DNA of 64,000 nucleotides from Rotaria sordida (GCA_905250125.1 CAJNOL010001329.1:1-64000); one strand, 5' to 3'. Numbered from the stretch's first letter, positions 21,861 through 35,355 are shown. Translations and numbers: made by a program. The notes: generated from the sequence alone by a model not told the origin.

Positions 21861-22587
21861 TGTATGACATGATGGAGTAGAACAAAGTATATCTTCATGC
21901 ACATTAATATCCTTCTATCATTGATCGTCACACTAAGATATTTGATTGTTGAGATGAAGAGAATAAGAAACAGAATGAACGCATAGGATATGTATTACAG
22001 CGTGATCTAAAAAAGCAAATTATGATGAGTCAGTATGTTCTCCGAGATCGAATGGTTTCCTGTAAAAAAAAATAATATGTCAACATGATCATGTTTTTGT
22101 TTTTTCGGATAAAAGAAAAACTACGTTTCAATTCTGAACTTTACGACAGTTCAAGAAAAGTTTAATATATTTTTTGTAAAATTTGTTTAAAGTTAGACTG
22201 GAATTACATCCTTTGTAAGATATTCAATTACGTATTCACAAAATAAAAATTTTGATAGTGATCATCAACAAGATATGAAAAAACCCAAGAGAATAATTGT
22301 TCTTACGCCTTCTGATTATAGTTATTAGCATTTTAACGGAATTTAAGTCTCAAGCAGGGTATATACCAACAAATCGAATGATGGTATTTCAATTTAAGAT
22401 TTAGCCTACAGTTAGGTTAATTGGTAAATGCAATATCCTGAAAATTTCAGTTAAAAAAATAAATATACTAATAAACACTAAAATAAAGATCAATTATTTT
22501 TCCGTTTTGTTTCTTACGATTAGGATTAACTTTTTTATTTTACTTTATCAAGACTATGTTCATCAAATAAACTCTTCGTACATGCAT

Positions 22588-24562
22588 AGGCAGCGAAACG
22601 TTTTGAATCGAGGATAGGCTGTAAATTTTTTATAGGACCCTTACCGACGGGTTAAAGATAGAGAGGATAATTTTTTTTCTTCTATAACATTCAAATAAAA
22701 CACAATTAATACTATTCATTTCCGACTCACATTTCTTTCACGCATAACAATAGCTCAGATCAGAGATGAGTTTGCAACTTATGGCAAAAAAAGCTTGTAT
22801 TCAAATAGCCACTTAAACTTTTGTCTTGATTGAATATTGATCTACAAATATAGTCCATTGGATGCAAAACTTTTGGATCTGAATTTGGATTGGTAGTCTT
22901 CGTACTCTCAATGCAATTCTTTTACTCCCAATTTAATAATTATTTCGAAGATGCTGCAGTTCTTTCGATTAATTTTTCAGTGAATAGCACACCCACACAT
23001 TTTTCAAACACTCTTGACGGTAATATGGCAATAATCAAGTTATTACTAGCTCTTACATGCAGCTAGCACCATCAGATCTGAATTCGAGGAGTTATACCTA
23101 AATTCAGATCAGACTCTGGCCAATAGCAATATTTCAGATTCAGACTCAAAACTAGGATCGGTTACATTCTGAACCTATTTGATGAGCCGCACTCTACGAA
23201 CGATTTTTGATTTGTACTACTGAAAATTAAGATTATAGCGATGCAGTAATGCTCCCAGAGAAGGAATCTCATTGTGGATTAGTTCAGCGTGTTGAAAATG
23301 TGTGATTGGCATCTGAGATTAACAGCTGAGGGAGGAGAAACTTTTGGGCATTATCTAGTAGATATGACTGCAAAATCCTGTGAAGGTATTTTTCAAATGT
23401 AACAAAACAGTATGACGTGAACTCATTGCTAATTTATACTACAACACTTAGTCATATGAAACTCAGTTTTTTTTCCCTAAAAGTGTTAGTAGTTGCCGGT
23501 GATGACAGCAAACTTTTCAAGCACTAAGCAAGTTTGTTAATCTGATAGAATAAGAAACAACTGTTTGAATCTCTCTTAGGCTATGAAACTTGAATTTTGA
23601 TGAACTTAAGCCTACTCAGGTCTTGTGGTTTCGCCTGCTATGGAAGTATACTGTTCTTTATTACTTAAAATTCAAAAAAAATTATTTTGAATAAAAGTTT
23701 ATCGTGACGATTTCCGTTGTGAGAGATACCACTTAAAAGCTATTCTAAGTATATTTTATTGGTATCCCAAAAAAAAACGCCCCTCGCTGTACTTTTCTCG
23801 TCCCGTATATACTACTTCGTATATATAGGATAACCTTGAAAAATACGGAGGACACAATAACAGAAAAATATGAAAAGAACAAAGGTTAGAACATAATTAT
23901 GGACCACGCTAGGTACGAGAGAAGGACATACCAAGGATGCTATTCCAAAGTACATAACTATCGGACAAGGGTATTGTCATTATTCCTTTTATGGATATTA
24001 TGTACGAAAGGAGAACATACCAAGCATGCCGTTCCAAAGTACAATTAGAGAACGGAAAAGGATATTGTGGTTAGAAAACAGAAAAGGATATTGTGGTTAA
24101 AGAACAGAAGAGGATATTGTGGTTAGAGGATATTGCGGTTAGAGGATATTGCGGTTATTCCTTTTATGGATATGCATGAGAAGAGAATATGTCCTTCCAA
24201 AGTACACATGCAAAACGGAGAAGAATATTGTAGTTATTTCCCTTACGGATGACATTATATACGAGAGAAGGACAAACTAATGGTATCATGGAAGGTTGAA
24301 GCATTACATTTATAACAACAATTAAATTATTTTATGTTGAAAATAAAGAATTAAACGTAGATAGAGACGTCCACGAAAACCAATCAGTATGCCTCTGTAC
24401 ACGAGTTTGTAATAGATAAAATACAGACTGACCTTGTAATAATGCATCATCTGTCAGAAGAACATGAAAATTAACTTATATTAGAAAATTTGTACGTTAA
24501 ATCGAGCCTGTTCAAGCCTTTATCCGAGCCTACCTAGGTCTCGTGACTTCGCTGCCTATGTA
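22588..24562. mobile_element. Dispersed repeat, copy 2, with related inverted ends (composite element)
   Basis: 22588-22965 matches the copy at 13838-14215. Its left terminus (CATGCATAGGCAGCGAA) recurs inverted at the right, where TTCGCTGCCTATG lies at about 24548-24560. A related inverted end occurs at about 23590-23642 (GTTTCGCCTGCTATGG). The simplest reading is a non-autonomous DNA element of about 1-2 kb, perhaps nested or partly duplicated. No transposase reading was found, and no clear target-site duplication. Confidence 0.45.
23920..24270. repeat. Minisatellite with nested units
   Basis: Short units built around GGATATTGTGGTTA recur about five times between 24055 and 24155. They are nested in a longer diverged unit with TACGAGAGAAGGACATACCAA, TTCCAAAGTACA and TTCCTTTTATGGATAT. 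Confidence 0.65.
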
Positions 24563-25862
24563 TACGAAATTTTTTGCTAACAAGGAAACTACCTGAACCG
24601 TAACTTTACGTTAAAGCTTATATTGAGAGTTGCCGCGACGAATTGCAAAATAAAAGTGCCGTTACCACGATGGTTTTCAAAAAAGCGTTTCTAATTTCAC
24701 TCCTTCGACTGTATTAGCCCATATGCGATCTATTATGAGGATGAAATTTCAGACGAAAAATCTTTATTACAGTTTTTGTCATAATATTCTGTAAATTCAA
24801 TAAAATGCTCATAACATGAAATGAAAGGTCAGATTGTGCGAAATCTTTTAGAGTATTCATCTAAAATATAAGTTCTACTTATAAGTTCAAGTAGAGAGAT
24901 TCTGTCGTTTTTTAATCATTTAAAAACTTGTTAACTAATAGAGAAAACATCATGGTCATCAGAGATGTGCACCGCGCGGGTGGGAGAACAGATGATATAA
25001 GCCTAAAGAAAGCGGCGGCGATTACCGTACCGAATGGCTTTTCGTTAAGCGGGGCGACCGCTCGCAGTTCACTGAAAGATTTTGTCTCTTTTTTTTCACA
25101 GATTTACTGCATTCAATGTTTTTTGAATACATAGTGTCTTGAAATTCATAATCATACATGCAGATTGTACTGATTTCTTCTTAATTATTTCTATATTCCG
25201 ATTGAGACAATTCAAATTTAAGATGAAGTTGAATTTTAAGCTCGTTTCGATGCGATTCACTACGTTTTGAGATAGACCGATCTGATATGTAATCAGATCA
25301 TAATAGGCATATTTATAGATTTAATTAACGAGTATCAAAATAAACTATAGAAATTACTGATATATCATAGAGAATGAGCCTATACTAATGAACTCATTGA
25401 ACTTTTTCACATTTGTGTCCTAGATGTAATTTTTGTAAAATTACTTTCAACAAGTAAGATAAAACCAAAAACGAATTAACAAATGCCATAGTTTGCTTGA
25501 AAATATTGCTTCATATATAGATTAAACACTAATTGTATTTCATCTAAGTTGCATTCAAAAATTTGTCTTCTCCCATTTTTAACTTTCGCATGAGGATCTT
25601 AGACAAAAGAAAATGTTGAATCTATCCTAGAATCAAAACGTTCCACAACTTTATTTTCATTTTGTTTCTTCCTATACTGTTGTCTAGAAGTTACTTTTTA
25701 ATTTAAGTCTCTGATTGATAGTGACATCTAGATTCTTTTTCTTTTCGGTACGATTTGAAGGATCTCTTTGGTAATATATCATTTAAAGAACTATCAAATG
25801 AAGTCTATGGAAAAAAAGTGGTTCGTTTCTTTGTAAAAAAAAACAAAAAAGTATTTTGAAAG
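24563..25862. other. Intergenic region upstream of MYCBPAP, with a GC-rich islet
   Basis: Mostly AT-rich and without genes. A GC-rich stretch at about 24955-25075 (words such as GCACCGCGCGGGTGGG and AAGCGGCGGCGATTACC) stands out. A 68-residue reading there has no recognisable homology. 25565-25660 is a diverged inverted copy of the left end of the dispersed repeat family. Confidence 0.5.
25565..25660 (-). repeat. Dispersed repeat, diverged partial copy 3 (inverted)
   Basis: Read on the minus strand, it has GGAACGTTTTGATTCTAGGA then TAAGATCCTCATGCGAAAG then GTTAAAAATGGGAG. This is the same order as near the left end of the copies at 13838 and 22588. Confidence 0.5.
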
Positions 25863-28800
25863 ATGAGTACAGCACTTGGACAACGTAAACCAGAAAAACT
25901 TGAAAAAGGCAAAGGTAATCAATATATTTCTGCAAAGGAAAAGAATCTAAAAATTATTTAGAAAAATTTATCACTTTCTTTTAAATTCATAATTCATTAA
26001 AATTTTTGTTAAATATAACATAGCTAAAATTAAACGTTAATTGCTTCTCTTCGATATTTATACTCAATCCTTAGAAGTAGAAATTAAGTTTTTTTTTCTT
26101 TTTTGACTTTGATATAACATATTAACAATTTCTTGAGATTTATTTAAAAAAGGAATAAAACTATTCATATTTGTCATTCTGGCGACTACAGACAATAAAA
26201 AAAACAGTTTAGAAAAAAATTTTAATATTGTATCTCGAGAGAGTGATATTGAGTTATATTCATATTCTTAAGCATTGATTTTTGTATACTTTAAGTGAAA
26301 AAATAATTCTTATTTTTTTTTTGTAAAAATATATTATTTAGAAAAAGGTAAAGCCGGTGGTAAAGGTACAAAAACAGTATCACCTATTCTTGATGGACCA
26401 ATTGAATCTGATACAAGTCGACCACTTGATTCAGAAGAAATTCAAGCATTAGCTATTCGATATGATGAACTTGAAAAAGTAAATAAATCAAAAATAAAAA
26501 ATTTATTTATTTTTTTTGTTTTTGTTAAAGTTACATCAAGATAAAAATGGGAAAAAATTAACTGAACAACAAAAATCATTTATTGTTAAAAAAACTAAAA
26601 CTGGTCCACAAAAACAACCGTAAGTATGTGAATAACAAAAAAATATTTTTTTTATTTTGAATGAAATTTTTTTAATATCCAATATATCAAAAATAATAGA
26701 ATACAAGTAGCAAAAATTGCACCACAACAACCAGTACAAGAACAATTAATTAGTTCAGGAATAAGATTTGATTCATCGGGTAATGTACTTTCATATAGTA
26801 TTCTTGGAACAATTAATGATTATGTTACTGAATTACCTGATATTGAAGCTGCTGAAGTAGATTTACAATTAGAAAATAAAAAGTTTAATAGAAATTTTTC
26901 TTTTTCTTAGCTTTGTACAACGGGTAACGATAAAAAAACTGCTGAAGATATTCCAGAAATTGGTACATATGATAAAAAAACTAAACAAGGAACTGGTAGT
27001 CCTGATGGTGGCACACGTGCATTAAAAAATTGGAAATTTCGTATGGATGAAAGACGACAAGTGATGAAAAATATGTCGAGTAAATTAATTAATACAAATT
27101 ATCAATCAGAACATAACTCAATAGAAATTAGAAATCGAATCAAACTGACTTTTATAGATTTGGTTTATTTTCCATCCCCGATAGACGTAGAATTTTTCTA
27201 TAAATTTAAAATTATTTTAGATTTAAATTTTTGAGAATTAACTTCTGAAAATAATAACACTCTAACCTCATCGAGTTATGGCACTAGAAGAAAAATGAAT
27301 CAAATTTCTTTAAATCTTTGACATTCTGAGTCTTTTGAGACCTTTTCTGACTCAAATGAGCGATCAGAAACAGAAAAATTCTCAAAACAACCATCAATCT
27401 GTTAAATAAAAAAACAAAGATTTTGATCCTTGGCATTGTTCACAAGTACTTCAGAATAATTACATATTTTAGATTTTATAAGTTTCCTTATATGATCTTT
27501 CATTTGCGTTAAATAAATAGAAAATAATATTTTGCAGGAATCGGCTTGATTGGTGGAATTCTCTCTTAAATATTATATGTTACATCTTATAGAGACAAAA
27601 TAAAAATATGCATAACTTTTGAAGGGGAAACGATAAGATTAGAGTTTTAACTAGGACATCATGTAGTACCTATAGACAAAAATTCATTGAAATCTGAGGG
27701 AAAACCTGAAAAGATTCCCTCGTAAGTCAGAATTGAGAGTAGATTTAAAGCCCAAAAAATAAAATCACCAGGACTGATACTAACAAAATTGATTCCTGCG
27801 CATTTCTAATTATGACAAGTATCCATATATGTTTAAATCGGAGATAGAATCTCTATTTGTTTGATCTACTTAACCTAAACATTGATAGTTATTGCGATTA
27901 ACACCTTTTGTTTTTTGATTATAGGACTTTACAGCTATTATGACAAAGATCTTCATGTGAATTTTGTTAAGAATTTTTTATTTACTATTTTAGAGGGATT
28001 AAAACGATCACCAGCTACTTTATTAATGAATCAAACAGATCGTTGGCGAGAACGTAAAGAACTTCTCGAACTTATGGATGCAACATTACCATTATTACAA
28101 AATGGAAAAAATTGGCGTTTAAATAGTGAATTTTGGACACAACAACAACTTATTGGAAATGATGATACAGGGATACAGTAAGAAAATATTTTTTTAATAT
28201 AGAAATATTATTATTTTATGAAGTTTTCTATATATATAAAATAAAAGTTTAATCTGTTTAACTAAAAATAATAAATAATATATTTTAGTACTACATTAAC
28301 ACGTACAGAAACTGGTTGTCCACCATCATTTGAAACTATTGGTAAACCAAGTCTTGGTCTTCTTGAAACTGGTATAGATTTAACTAATCAAAATCCTGAA
28401 ATTTCAAATAAACGACAATGGTTTAATTCTGAGTATGTTCTTATTGTTTTTTGTATTTCTAAAATCTTATTTATTCAAAAGGTATTTGGAAAAACGACTT
28501 AATCAATTAAATCCATATATGGAAGAAATAGTACCATATAAAGCTGATCTATCATCATTACAAATTATTGGTTATAATTCAACAAGACGTAAAAGTCAAC
28601 AAAAAAATAATATTGAAGTACATCTTTGTGAAAAAATCAATGAAAAAGATAAAGAATATGAAATAGAACCAACAGATAATATTCAAACAAATGATAATGA
28701 TGATGATGATAAAGAAAATGAAAATATCGGAGATACATTTAATGATATACCAGATATTGTTGATGCAACGATAATGGGTAAATACGAAAATTAAAAAAAA

Positions 28801-31800
28801 AAAGTTAGTTTTATTGATTTTTTTTTGAAATTTAATTAGGTCCTGCTTTAAAAATTGATACATTTATATTTCAACAAATGCCTTATATAAATGAAAATGA
28901 AGAACTTGATTTTATCTATGAAATTCGTGTTCAATTTGATAGTCAAGTTAATCAAAGTGTAACACGTATGGTTGAAATAAAAAATGTTGGAACAACAGTT
29001 TTTTATTATGAATGGCAACAAAAACCATATACAAAACCATTTGATATTGTTAATTCAAAAATTCAACGTTTCTATTTTGATAATCGTACAAGTAAAAAAA
29101 GAAAAATTAAAACATTTTTCTTTTAGTGTTTTTTTTCTGTTTTATTAACAAATAATATTAATTGCAGAACCTGTATTTCAACGTTATGAGAATCCTTTTT
29201 ATTCTAACGGTAGACATGAAAAATATTATTTGCTATTGCTCGATAGATTTTTTTTTAATCTTCAGTTAAAATGCATGATATTATTTATGCTATATGTTAA
29301 GCTTAAATTGATTATCAGATATTCACTGTGATTAGTGTTGATCTCGAAGTGCATTTTTTTGTATCTTAAATAAAGTTTGAGGTGCCTATTTTGATAGGAA
29401 ATAACATCAAACTTTATATGACGAATGCTAACAATAGAACTGTTTGTATTGCCATTTGATTTGCTTAACTATGTTCGGGTCACATTAAAAGTCTCACTAC
29501 CAAACTAGCAAATTTAAAATATGGCATCCTCGAATTTCAAGATATGTAAAAGGACCTGATAAAAAATCATCAGATTTTTCTGCACTCTGGAAACATTATA
29601 AAATGAAAATACTTTAGTAGTAATCAAATGCTTTGATATTGGTTTATCGAGATCTTGTGTCTTTTGTGGACAAAAATTTAAGAGAAGGTCCACCAGAAGA
29701 CCGACCAGTGTTATACATAAATGGTTGGCACTAAATTTTTTTTGGGGAGCATTTTTTTAGCTTAAATGAAAGATCATGTCGAGAAACATATAAATCCAAA
29801 ATATTACGATTTTCTGATGTAGTTCAGAAATATGTCAAAGATCATAATCCTTCATTCCGTGGGAAAACCATGAAAAGTCAGATAAAAAAAGCCTTTTTTC
29901 AAATTCTGGTTGTATTTTGAGCTTTCCTTTGCATTTGTTCATTGCTGAGAGTCGGGGAATGTCTCAAAAGATGCAGAATTTCAAGGACTTTTAGAAACTG
30001 GATTGAATTTTTTGGGACGCCATGGTTCGATGAGGTTAGAGGTAGATTACTAGCAAAATGTCACTCATATATCATAAATCCCCTCGCTGTGTGAAGGCAT
30101 TATCGATTACTAACAGTTATTTCTAATCACCATTGACATAGCCTTTTTTGTAGAGAACTATTTTCTGCATCTTTTAAGGCATTCTCCGACTCTCAGCGAT
30201 GAACAAACGCAAAGGAAAGCTCAAAATATGACCAGAATTTGAAAAAAGCCTTTTTTCTTTGACTTTTCATGATTTTCCCACAAAATGAAGGATTATGATT
30301 TTTGACATATTTCTGAACTACATCAGAAAATCGTAATATTTTGGATTTCTATGTTTCTCGATATGATCTTTCATTTAAGCTAAAAAAATGCTCCCCAAAA
30401 AAAATTTAGTGCCAACCATTTATGTATAACACTGGTCGGTCTTCTGGTGGACCTTCTCTTAAATTTTTGTCCACAAAAGACACAAGATCTCGATAAACCA
30501 ATATCAAAGCATTTGTATAATGTTTCCAGAGTGCAGAAAAATCTGATGATTTTTGATCAGGTCCTTTTACATATCTTGAAATTCGAGGATGCCATATTTT
30601 AAATTTGCTAGTTTGGTAGTGAGACTTTTATTTTGACCCGAATATAGTTAAGCAAATCAACTGACAATACAAACAGTTCCATTGTAAGTGACAAATTGTT
30701 TCTGAATTCGAACTCTACGCATAAGGTAGGCCCTAGTGAGGTGTAAAAAAAACTTCAAAAATATACATGTCCTGAGGCCTATTCTTTTAGCGTTATAGAT
30801 ATTTTACTATTATCGGAATTTTAAAAGAAGACTATCGAGCAAAATGCTTATAACTTTTTAACAAAGATAGCCAGAGTCAGCCGGTTTTCACCTGCGAAAG
30901 AGGAGATTGGGAGGCGCCTTTTTCTCCAAGATGAAATGTTGACAAAAATTAAGAAAGTATGCTTAAAAGTTAAAAGAATTCCATACTTTTCGTGCAATTG
31001 AATAGACGATTTTATTTGTTCAACATTAGGATGTGGAAAGATAATCATTAGAATTATATGTTGAACTATAGATCATATGTCAAAATCAAAAGTTCATCAG
31101 AATAACAGACTGTTTTGTATACATTTTTTCAATGTTTTGTAGAAGTGACTGTTTTTTAAATGATTTCGTCTTATACAATATTGGAAAAAAGGCGTCCCCC
31201 TGTCTCCTCTTTCGAATGGTGAAAATGGCAGGGCTCTAGCTGTCTTCGTTAAAAAGTTATAAGCATTTTGCTCGATGGTCTTTTTTTAAACTTTCGATAA
31301 CAGATCTTTAGCCTATAGTATAATATATACCAACAAATCAAATGATGATAATTGAACTAGAAGATGAAAGAATTTCATGTTTTTTCGCAACTTGAATATC
31401 TATTGAAGAAAACATTCTTCTGAGACGAAATTTTCAAAGCATTCGAATTAGATGTAGATCAATCTGTGAGTAAATCTCAGGTTCAAATATCATCATTTGA
31501 TTTATTGGTACAAACTATGCCATAGACTGAAGCTTCAATAAAATGGCTATACCTCTAGAAAGAAAACTTAAAAGTACTTATCCGTTTGGGATTTTTCATA
31601 TTTCACTAAAACCTATCTTATATGCATACAGTTCGGGCTGGGTGGGAATTTCGTTAATAAGACTTTCGCCATTGAAGAAAATCTTATTGACGAAACTCCG
31701 GCATCCGACCTCTCCAGGTGTTAAAAAACTTTTGAGCTTAAATATGATTGCTAGTTTCTCAAGTATAGAGTCTCTGAAAAAAAAACAAAAGATACGTTAT

Positions 31801-34800
31801 AAAACTCCTTCGAATTCACAAATAGAATTCTCTTCACATTACCTAGTAGGATAGAGTAAACAATTCGTTACAAAATATAACATCTTTCAACTTCCTACAA
31901 TGATGTACAATTCGATCGATTTTAAAAATGTAGTGTCTTTTACATCTGCTGATAATAGAATGAAATTATGTAGCAATCTAAATTCTTAATATCTTGCTTT
32001 TACTTGAGAACGAAATTAATTTCTAATAATTTGCACATTATTATCTTTGCTTTGATTAAAATTTCTTTAATTTTTATGTATATTCATCTTGATTATTATT
32101 ATTATTATTATTACTCTCAAGGTTCAATCTTACCAAATGATACTCTCAAACTTTCATTTGTATTTAAATCAAGTGAACCAGGAATATTTACTGAACGTTG
32201 GCAATTATTAACACGTCCTGTTCTTTGTGGTGGTCGACCAATTATATTTACATTACGTGGTGTAACAATTGAAGAAGATATTCATCGACAAACACGTATT
32301 AATATTGATGTATATATTTATTATTATGAAAAATAAAAAATCAACAAAAAAAAATTTTTTTTCTTTTTCTTTTAGAAAATGCTTCTTCATAAAGAAGCTG
32401 AAAGTATTGTTCGAAAAGTTGTTTCCAATATACTTGATAATGTTCGAACACCTGAACGAGCTCGTTCACCTGTTGGTTTCTATATGACAGAACAAGAACA
32501 ATTTCAACAAAATAATCCTGATGTAAAAATTATTTTTTCTACAAAAAACAAAATCTTATTATTGTTTTTTTTCTTCTTATAGCTTTATTTTGATTATGAA
32601 ATAGTTGAACAAATAAAAAAATTATATGAACAAGTTGTACCAGAATATGAAGAACAAAAATGGAATTTATCAATTGATACATTACGTGATAAAATTTTAT
32701 CATTCGATGAAGATAATCCAAATAAACAAATATTTCTTGAACAACTTAATCAAGCTATTCATCAATTAACACTTCAACCGATATTACCATCAGAACAAAC
32801 AACTTATTTAGTTTGGTAAGTTGAATTAAAATTATTTGAAAAATAGAAAAACAAAAGAATATTATAGTTATGATATTATGAATCAATTTGTTGATTCATT
32901 TGTTGATCAAATGGTTATTGTTCATCAGAAACTTCAAATTGATGAACCATCAAGTGAATCTTATCCAGATATTGATTTAAGTATGTTGTTTAAAAAAAAA
33001 AAAAAAGTTCTTTTTTTTTTGAAAGTTATTTATTTATTTAGATGGTTATGAATTTGAATCATGGAAAAAATTTTTTGAATATACAAAACAACAAGAAAGT
33101 AAGATTAATAATAATAATATTGAAATTTCTCTTTTTTCTTATTTTCTAGATGAAAAACGTCTCAAAAGTGCGGTTGGTGGTGCAACTAAAGATAAGAAGG
33201 CGCCACCACCTTCAAAATTAGAAAGAGGAAAAGTTTGTATTTTTTGAATATTTATTAGAAAATAACTATCAACAAACATACATAATATCATATAGAAAAA
33301 CCTAAGAAGATTTCTTATGGTTGCATTCGGAATCAGTATAATCGATAACCAACAATCTATTAGCTTTCGATGAAAAGTGATTGGTCAATTGAAAATGTTT
33401 CCTCGTTTGAGAATGAATCTTTCGAATCAATCCATTGAATACTTATGTATCGCGATGATTTTTTACGCTAGAACGCGATCTATGAAGACTAGTAGAGGAA
33501 GACTTCTTTTATCTAATGATGTATGTATCATCAAGTTCTATTGCGTGGCGGTGAGATTAGGGATGCAACGGTGATGGTGAACCGTCCACCGTTGCTGCTG
33601 CATGGCTAGCTGACGAGGGAACCTATCCAACTGTCGGAACGATTTTGAGTCGGGACTTAGCGCATCTTGTAGACCTCAGTGACTTATGTTTAACGTAAAA
33701 AGAGTTCGTGCCCGTGGCTTGCTTCTGGCGAGATATTGAGTTTTTAATGCATATTCCCTATAGGACCCTATGTTTTCGGCATAACCTTATTTTCGAGTTT
33801 TTGACCTGAAACTTTGCCCATATAAATCCCTCAGCTAGATTAGTTTACAAAAAAAAATTTCAGAACCTTTCGACGAAGTCTCTTCGAAATATGACGACTA
33901 CCAAAACTCCATGCTGTATACATACTATCAATGGAAAAGAATCTATATGTTAGAGTCGTCATATTTCAAAGAGACTTCGTTGAAAAGTTCTGAAATTGTT
34001 TTTGTAAACTAATCCAGCTGAAGACTTTATGTGGGCAAAGTTTCAGGTCAAAAACTCGAAAATAAGGTTATGCCGAGAACGTAGGGTTCTATAGGAAATA
34101 TACATTAAAAACTCAATATCTCGCCAGAAGCAAGCCATGGGCACGAACTCTTTTTACGTTAAACATAAATCACCGAGCTCTAGAAGATGCGCTAAGTCCC
34201 GACTCAAAATCGTTCTGACAGTTGGATAGGTTCTCTCGTGAGATGTCAATGAGTAGTGATACCTCCGTCATTTTCGACAGTAATCATGGCGAAAGTAGCG
34301 CTCTCTATCGACGTTTTGACGGTACGTTATAACACTTGATAATACATACACCACTAGATAGAAGAAGTCTTTCTCTACTAGCTTATATATATTCCTTTTG
34401 TGAATCAGAGCTTTATAATCGCCTTCGGCGTACAGTATACGTATAGAGAAGATCTATTTCAATTCATTGTATTTGTTTTTTTATGGATTAAATTGATATC
34501 AAATATCAGCTTTTGTTCATTCTTAGTAAATCATTACAATTTCTTATAGTAAAACTTATGATAGATATAATCGATTTTTTTTATTCTTGATCTTTTCGAA
34601 TATATATGAATTTTGATTTGATTAATAGAACTATATCGATTGATTAGTACTATAAGAAAAATATACACTTGGAAAAAGTAATTCACAAATTATTTATATT
34701 TTAGAAATTAACAGATAAAAATCGTCTCAAATTGGTAACTACTTATCCTATTTCTTTCTTCCAATATCTAATATAATTAATATTCAAATGAACCATCTCC

Positions 34801-35355
34801 ACCTCTATCCAATTGATTATCTCTTCTATTTAAAAAATAATTATTCTAGACTAGTATTATTTGCTTGTTTTTGTTTTTTTTTGAGCAGCATTTATTTTTT
34901 ATAATATGTATTTAAAAACAAAACAAAAAACAAAATTCTATATTTTCATATTATAGTCTCCAAAAAGATCTCCAGCTCCATCTCAAGCTCCATCAGCTGT
35001 TGGTAAACGTGGAACAGTTAGTGGTAGTATTTCTCAAATGAGTAAACGACCATCATTTATAAGTCCAGCTAAACCTGATAAAGAACGTTTTCAATTAACA
35101 CCACAACAATTAGATGAACGTTTTAAATTAACTCAACAAGCATATTTACCAATATATTCATTATTATGTCATACATTTGATCGTTTAGAACAAGCATTAG
35201 ATGATTTATCAGAAAAGTCTCCATCGAATAATGAAAATACTCTTTATACACAATTAGCAACAACAATACAAAATCAATCATTGAATGTACTTGATATACT
35301 TAAAGATGAATTAACACGTAATGTAACATCAATAGATGTGAACAGTTTTTTTTAA
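25863..35355 (+). CDS. MYCBPAP: MYCBP-associated protein
   Basis: MYCBPAP family proteins are linked to motile cilia and sperm; they are named for binding the c-Myc-binding protein MYCBP. Many exons, reading in frame from MSTALGQRKPEK. Family signatures: NWKFRMDERRQVMKNMSK-GLKRSPATLLMN (exons ending near 27078 and starting at 27994), WRLNSEFWTQQQLIG, and TTLTRTETGCPPSFETIGKP. The central Ig/ASH-like part has TRMVEIKNVGTTVFYYEW, then PNDTLKLSFVFKSSEPGIF and LCGGRPIIFTLRGV. The tail is low-complexity and basic (SPKRSPAPSQAPSAVGKRG), followed by a helical end (YSLLCHTFDRLEQALDDL). Stop at 35353-35355. Introns 29212-32121 and about 33236-34956 are long and packed with palindromic repeats. A shorter one at about 27079-27993 has none that I could see. 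Start chosen as the first in-frame ATG; an upstream exon cannot be excluded. Confidence 0.88.
29431..30685. mobile_element. 1.25-kb palindromic (fold-back) element in a MYCBPAP intron
   Basis: Arms 29431-29976 and 30175-30685 are reverse complements at high identity across more than 500 bp, with a 198-bp spacer. Ends are ACAATAGAACTGTTTGTATTG and the complement of ACAATGGAACTGTTTGTATTG. The left arm carries an extra stretch of about 35 bp near 29602-29640. No coding capacity. No clear target-site duplication. Confidence 0.9.
30807..31304. mobile_element. Inverted-repeat element with arms of about 110 bp
   Basis: The left arm (about 30807-30925) and right arm (about 31188-31304) share ATCGAGCAAAATGCTTATAA, CTTTTTAAC, TTTTCACC and GAAAGAGGAGA in complementary order. 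The spacer of about 260 bp is unique and non-coding. It lies in the same MYCBPAP intron as the 1.25-kb palindrome. Confidence 0.8.
31307..31532. mobile_element. Small inverted-repeat element
   Basis: The arms share CCAACAAATCAAATGATGAT (about 31331) and its near complement (ATCATCATTTGATTTATTGG, about 31489). A solo, related end occurs at about 22360-22400 (CCAACAAATCGAATGATGG). This indicates a dispersed family. Confidence 0.6.
33489..34381. mobile_element. 890-bp palindromic element in a MYCBPAP intron
   Basis: Outer arms 33489-33548 and 34323-34381 pair (CTAGTAGAGGAAGACTTCTT with its near complement). Inner arms about 33618-33905 and 33950-34245 pair along their length (GGCGAGATATTGAGTTTTTA and complement). 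An unpaired, more GC-rich interval (33550-33615 on the left, 34250-34320 on the right) separates the two. The centre is about 45 bp. No ORF. Confidence 0.85.

Noticed and set aside
21226-21880. Hydrophobic readings that look like small membrane proteins
   Set aside because: They translate a CT-rich, repeated tract in several frames at once; typical of low-complexity DNA.
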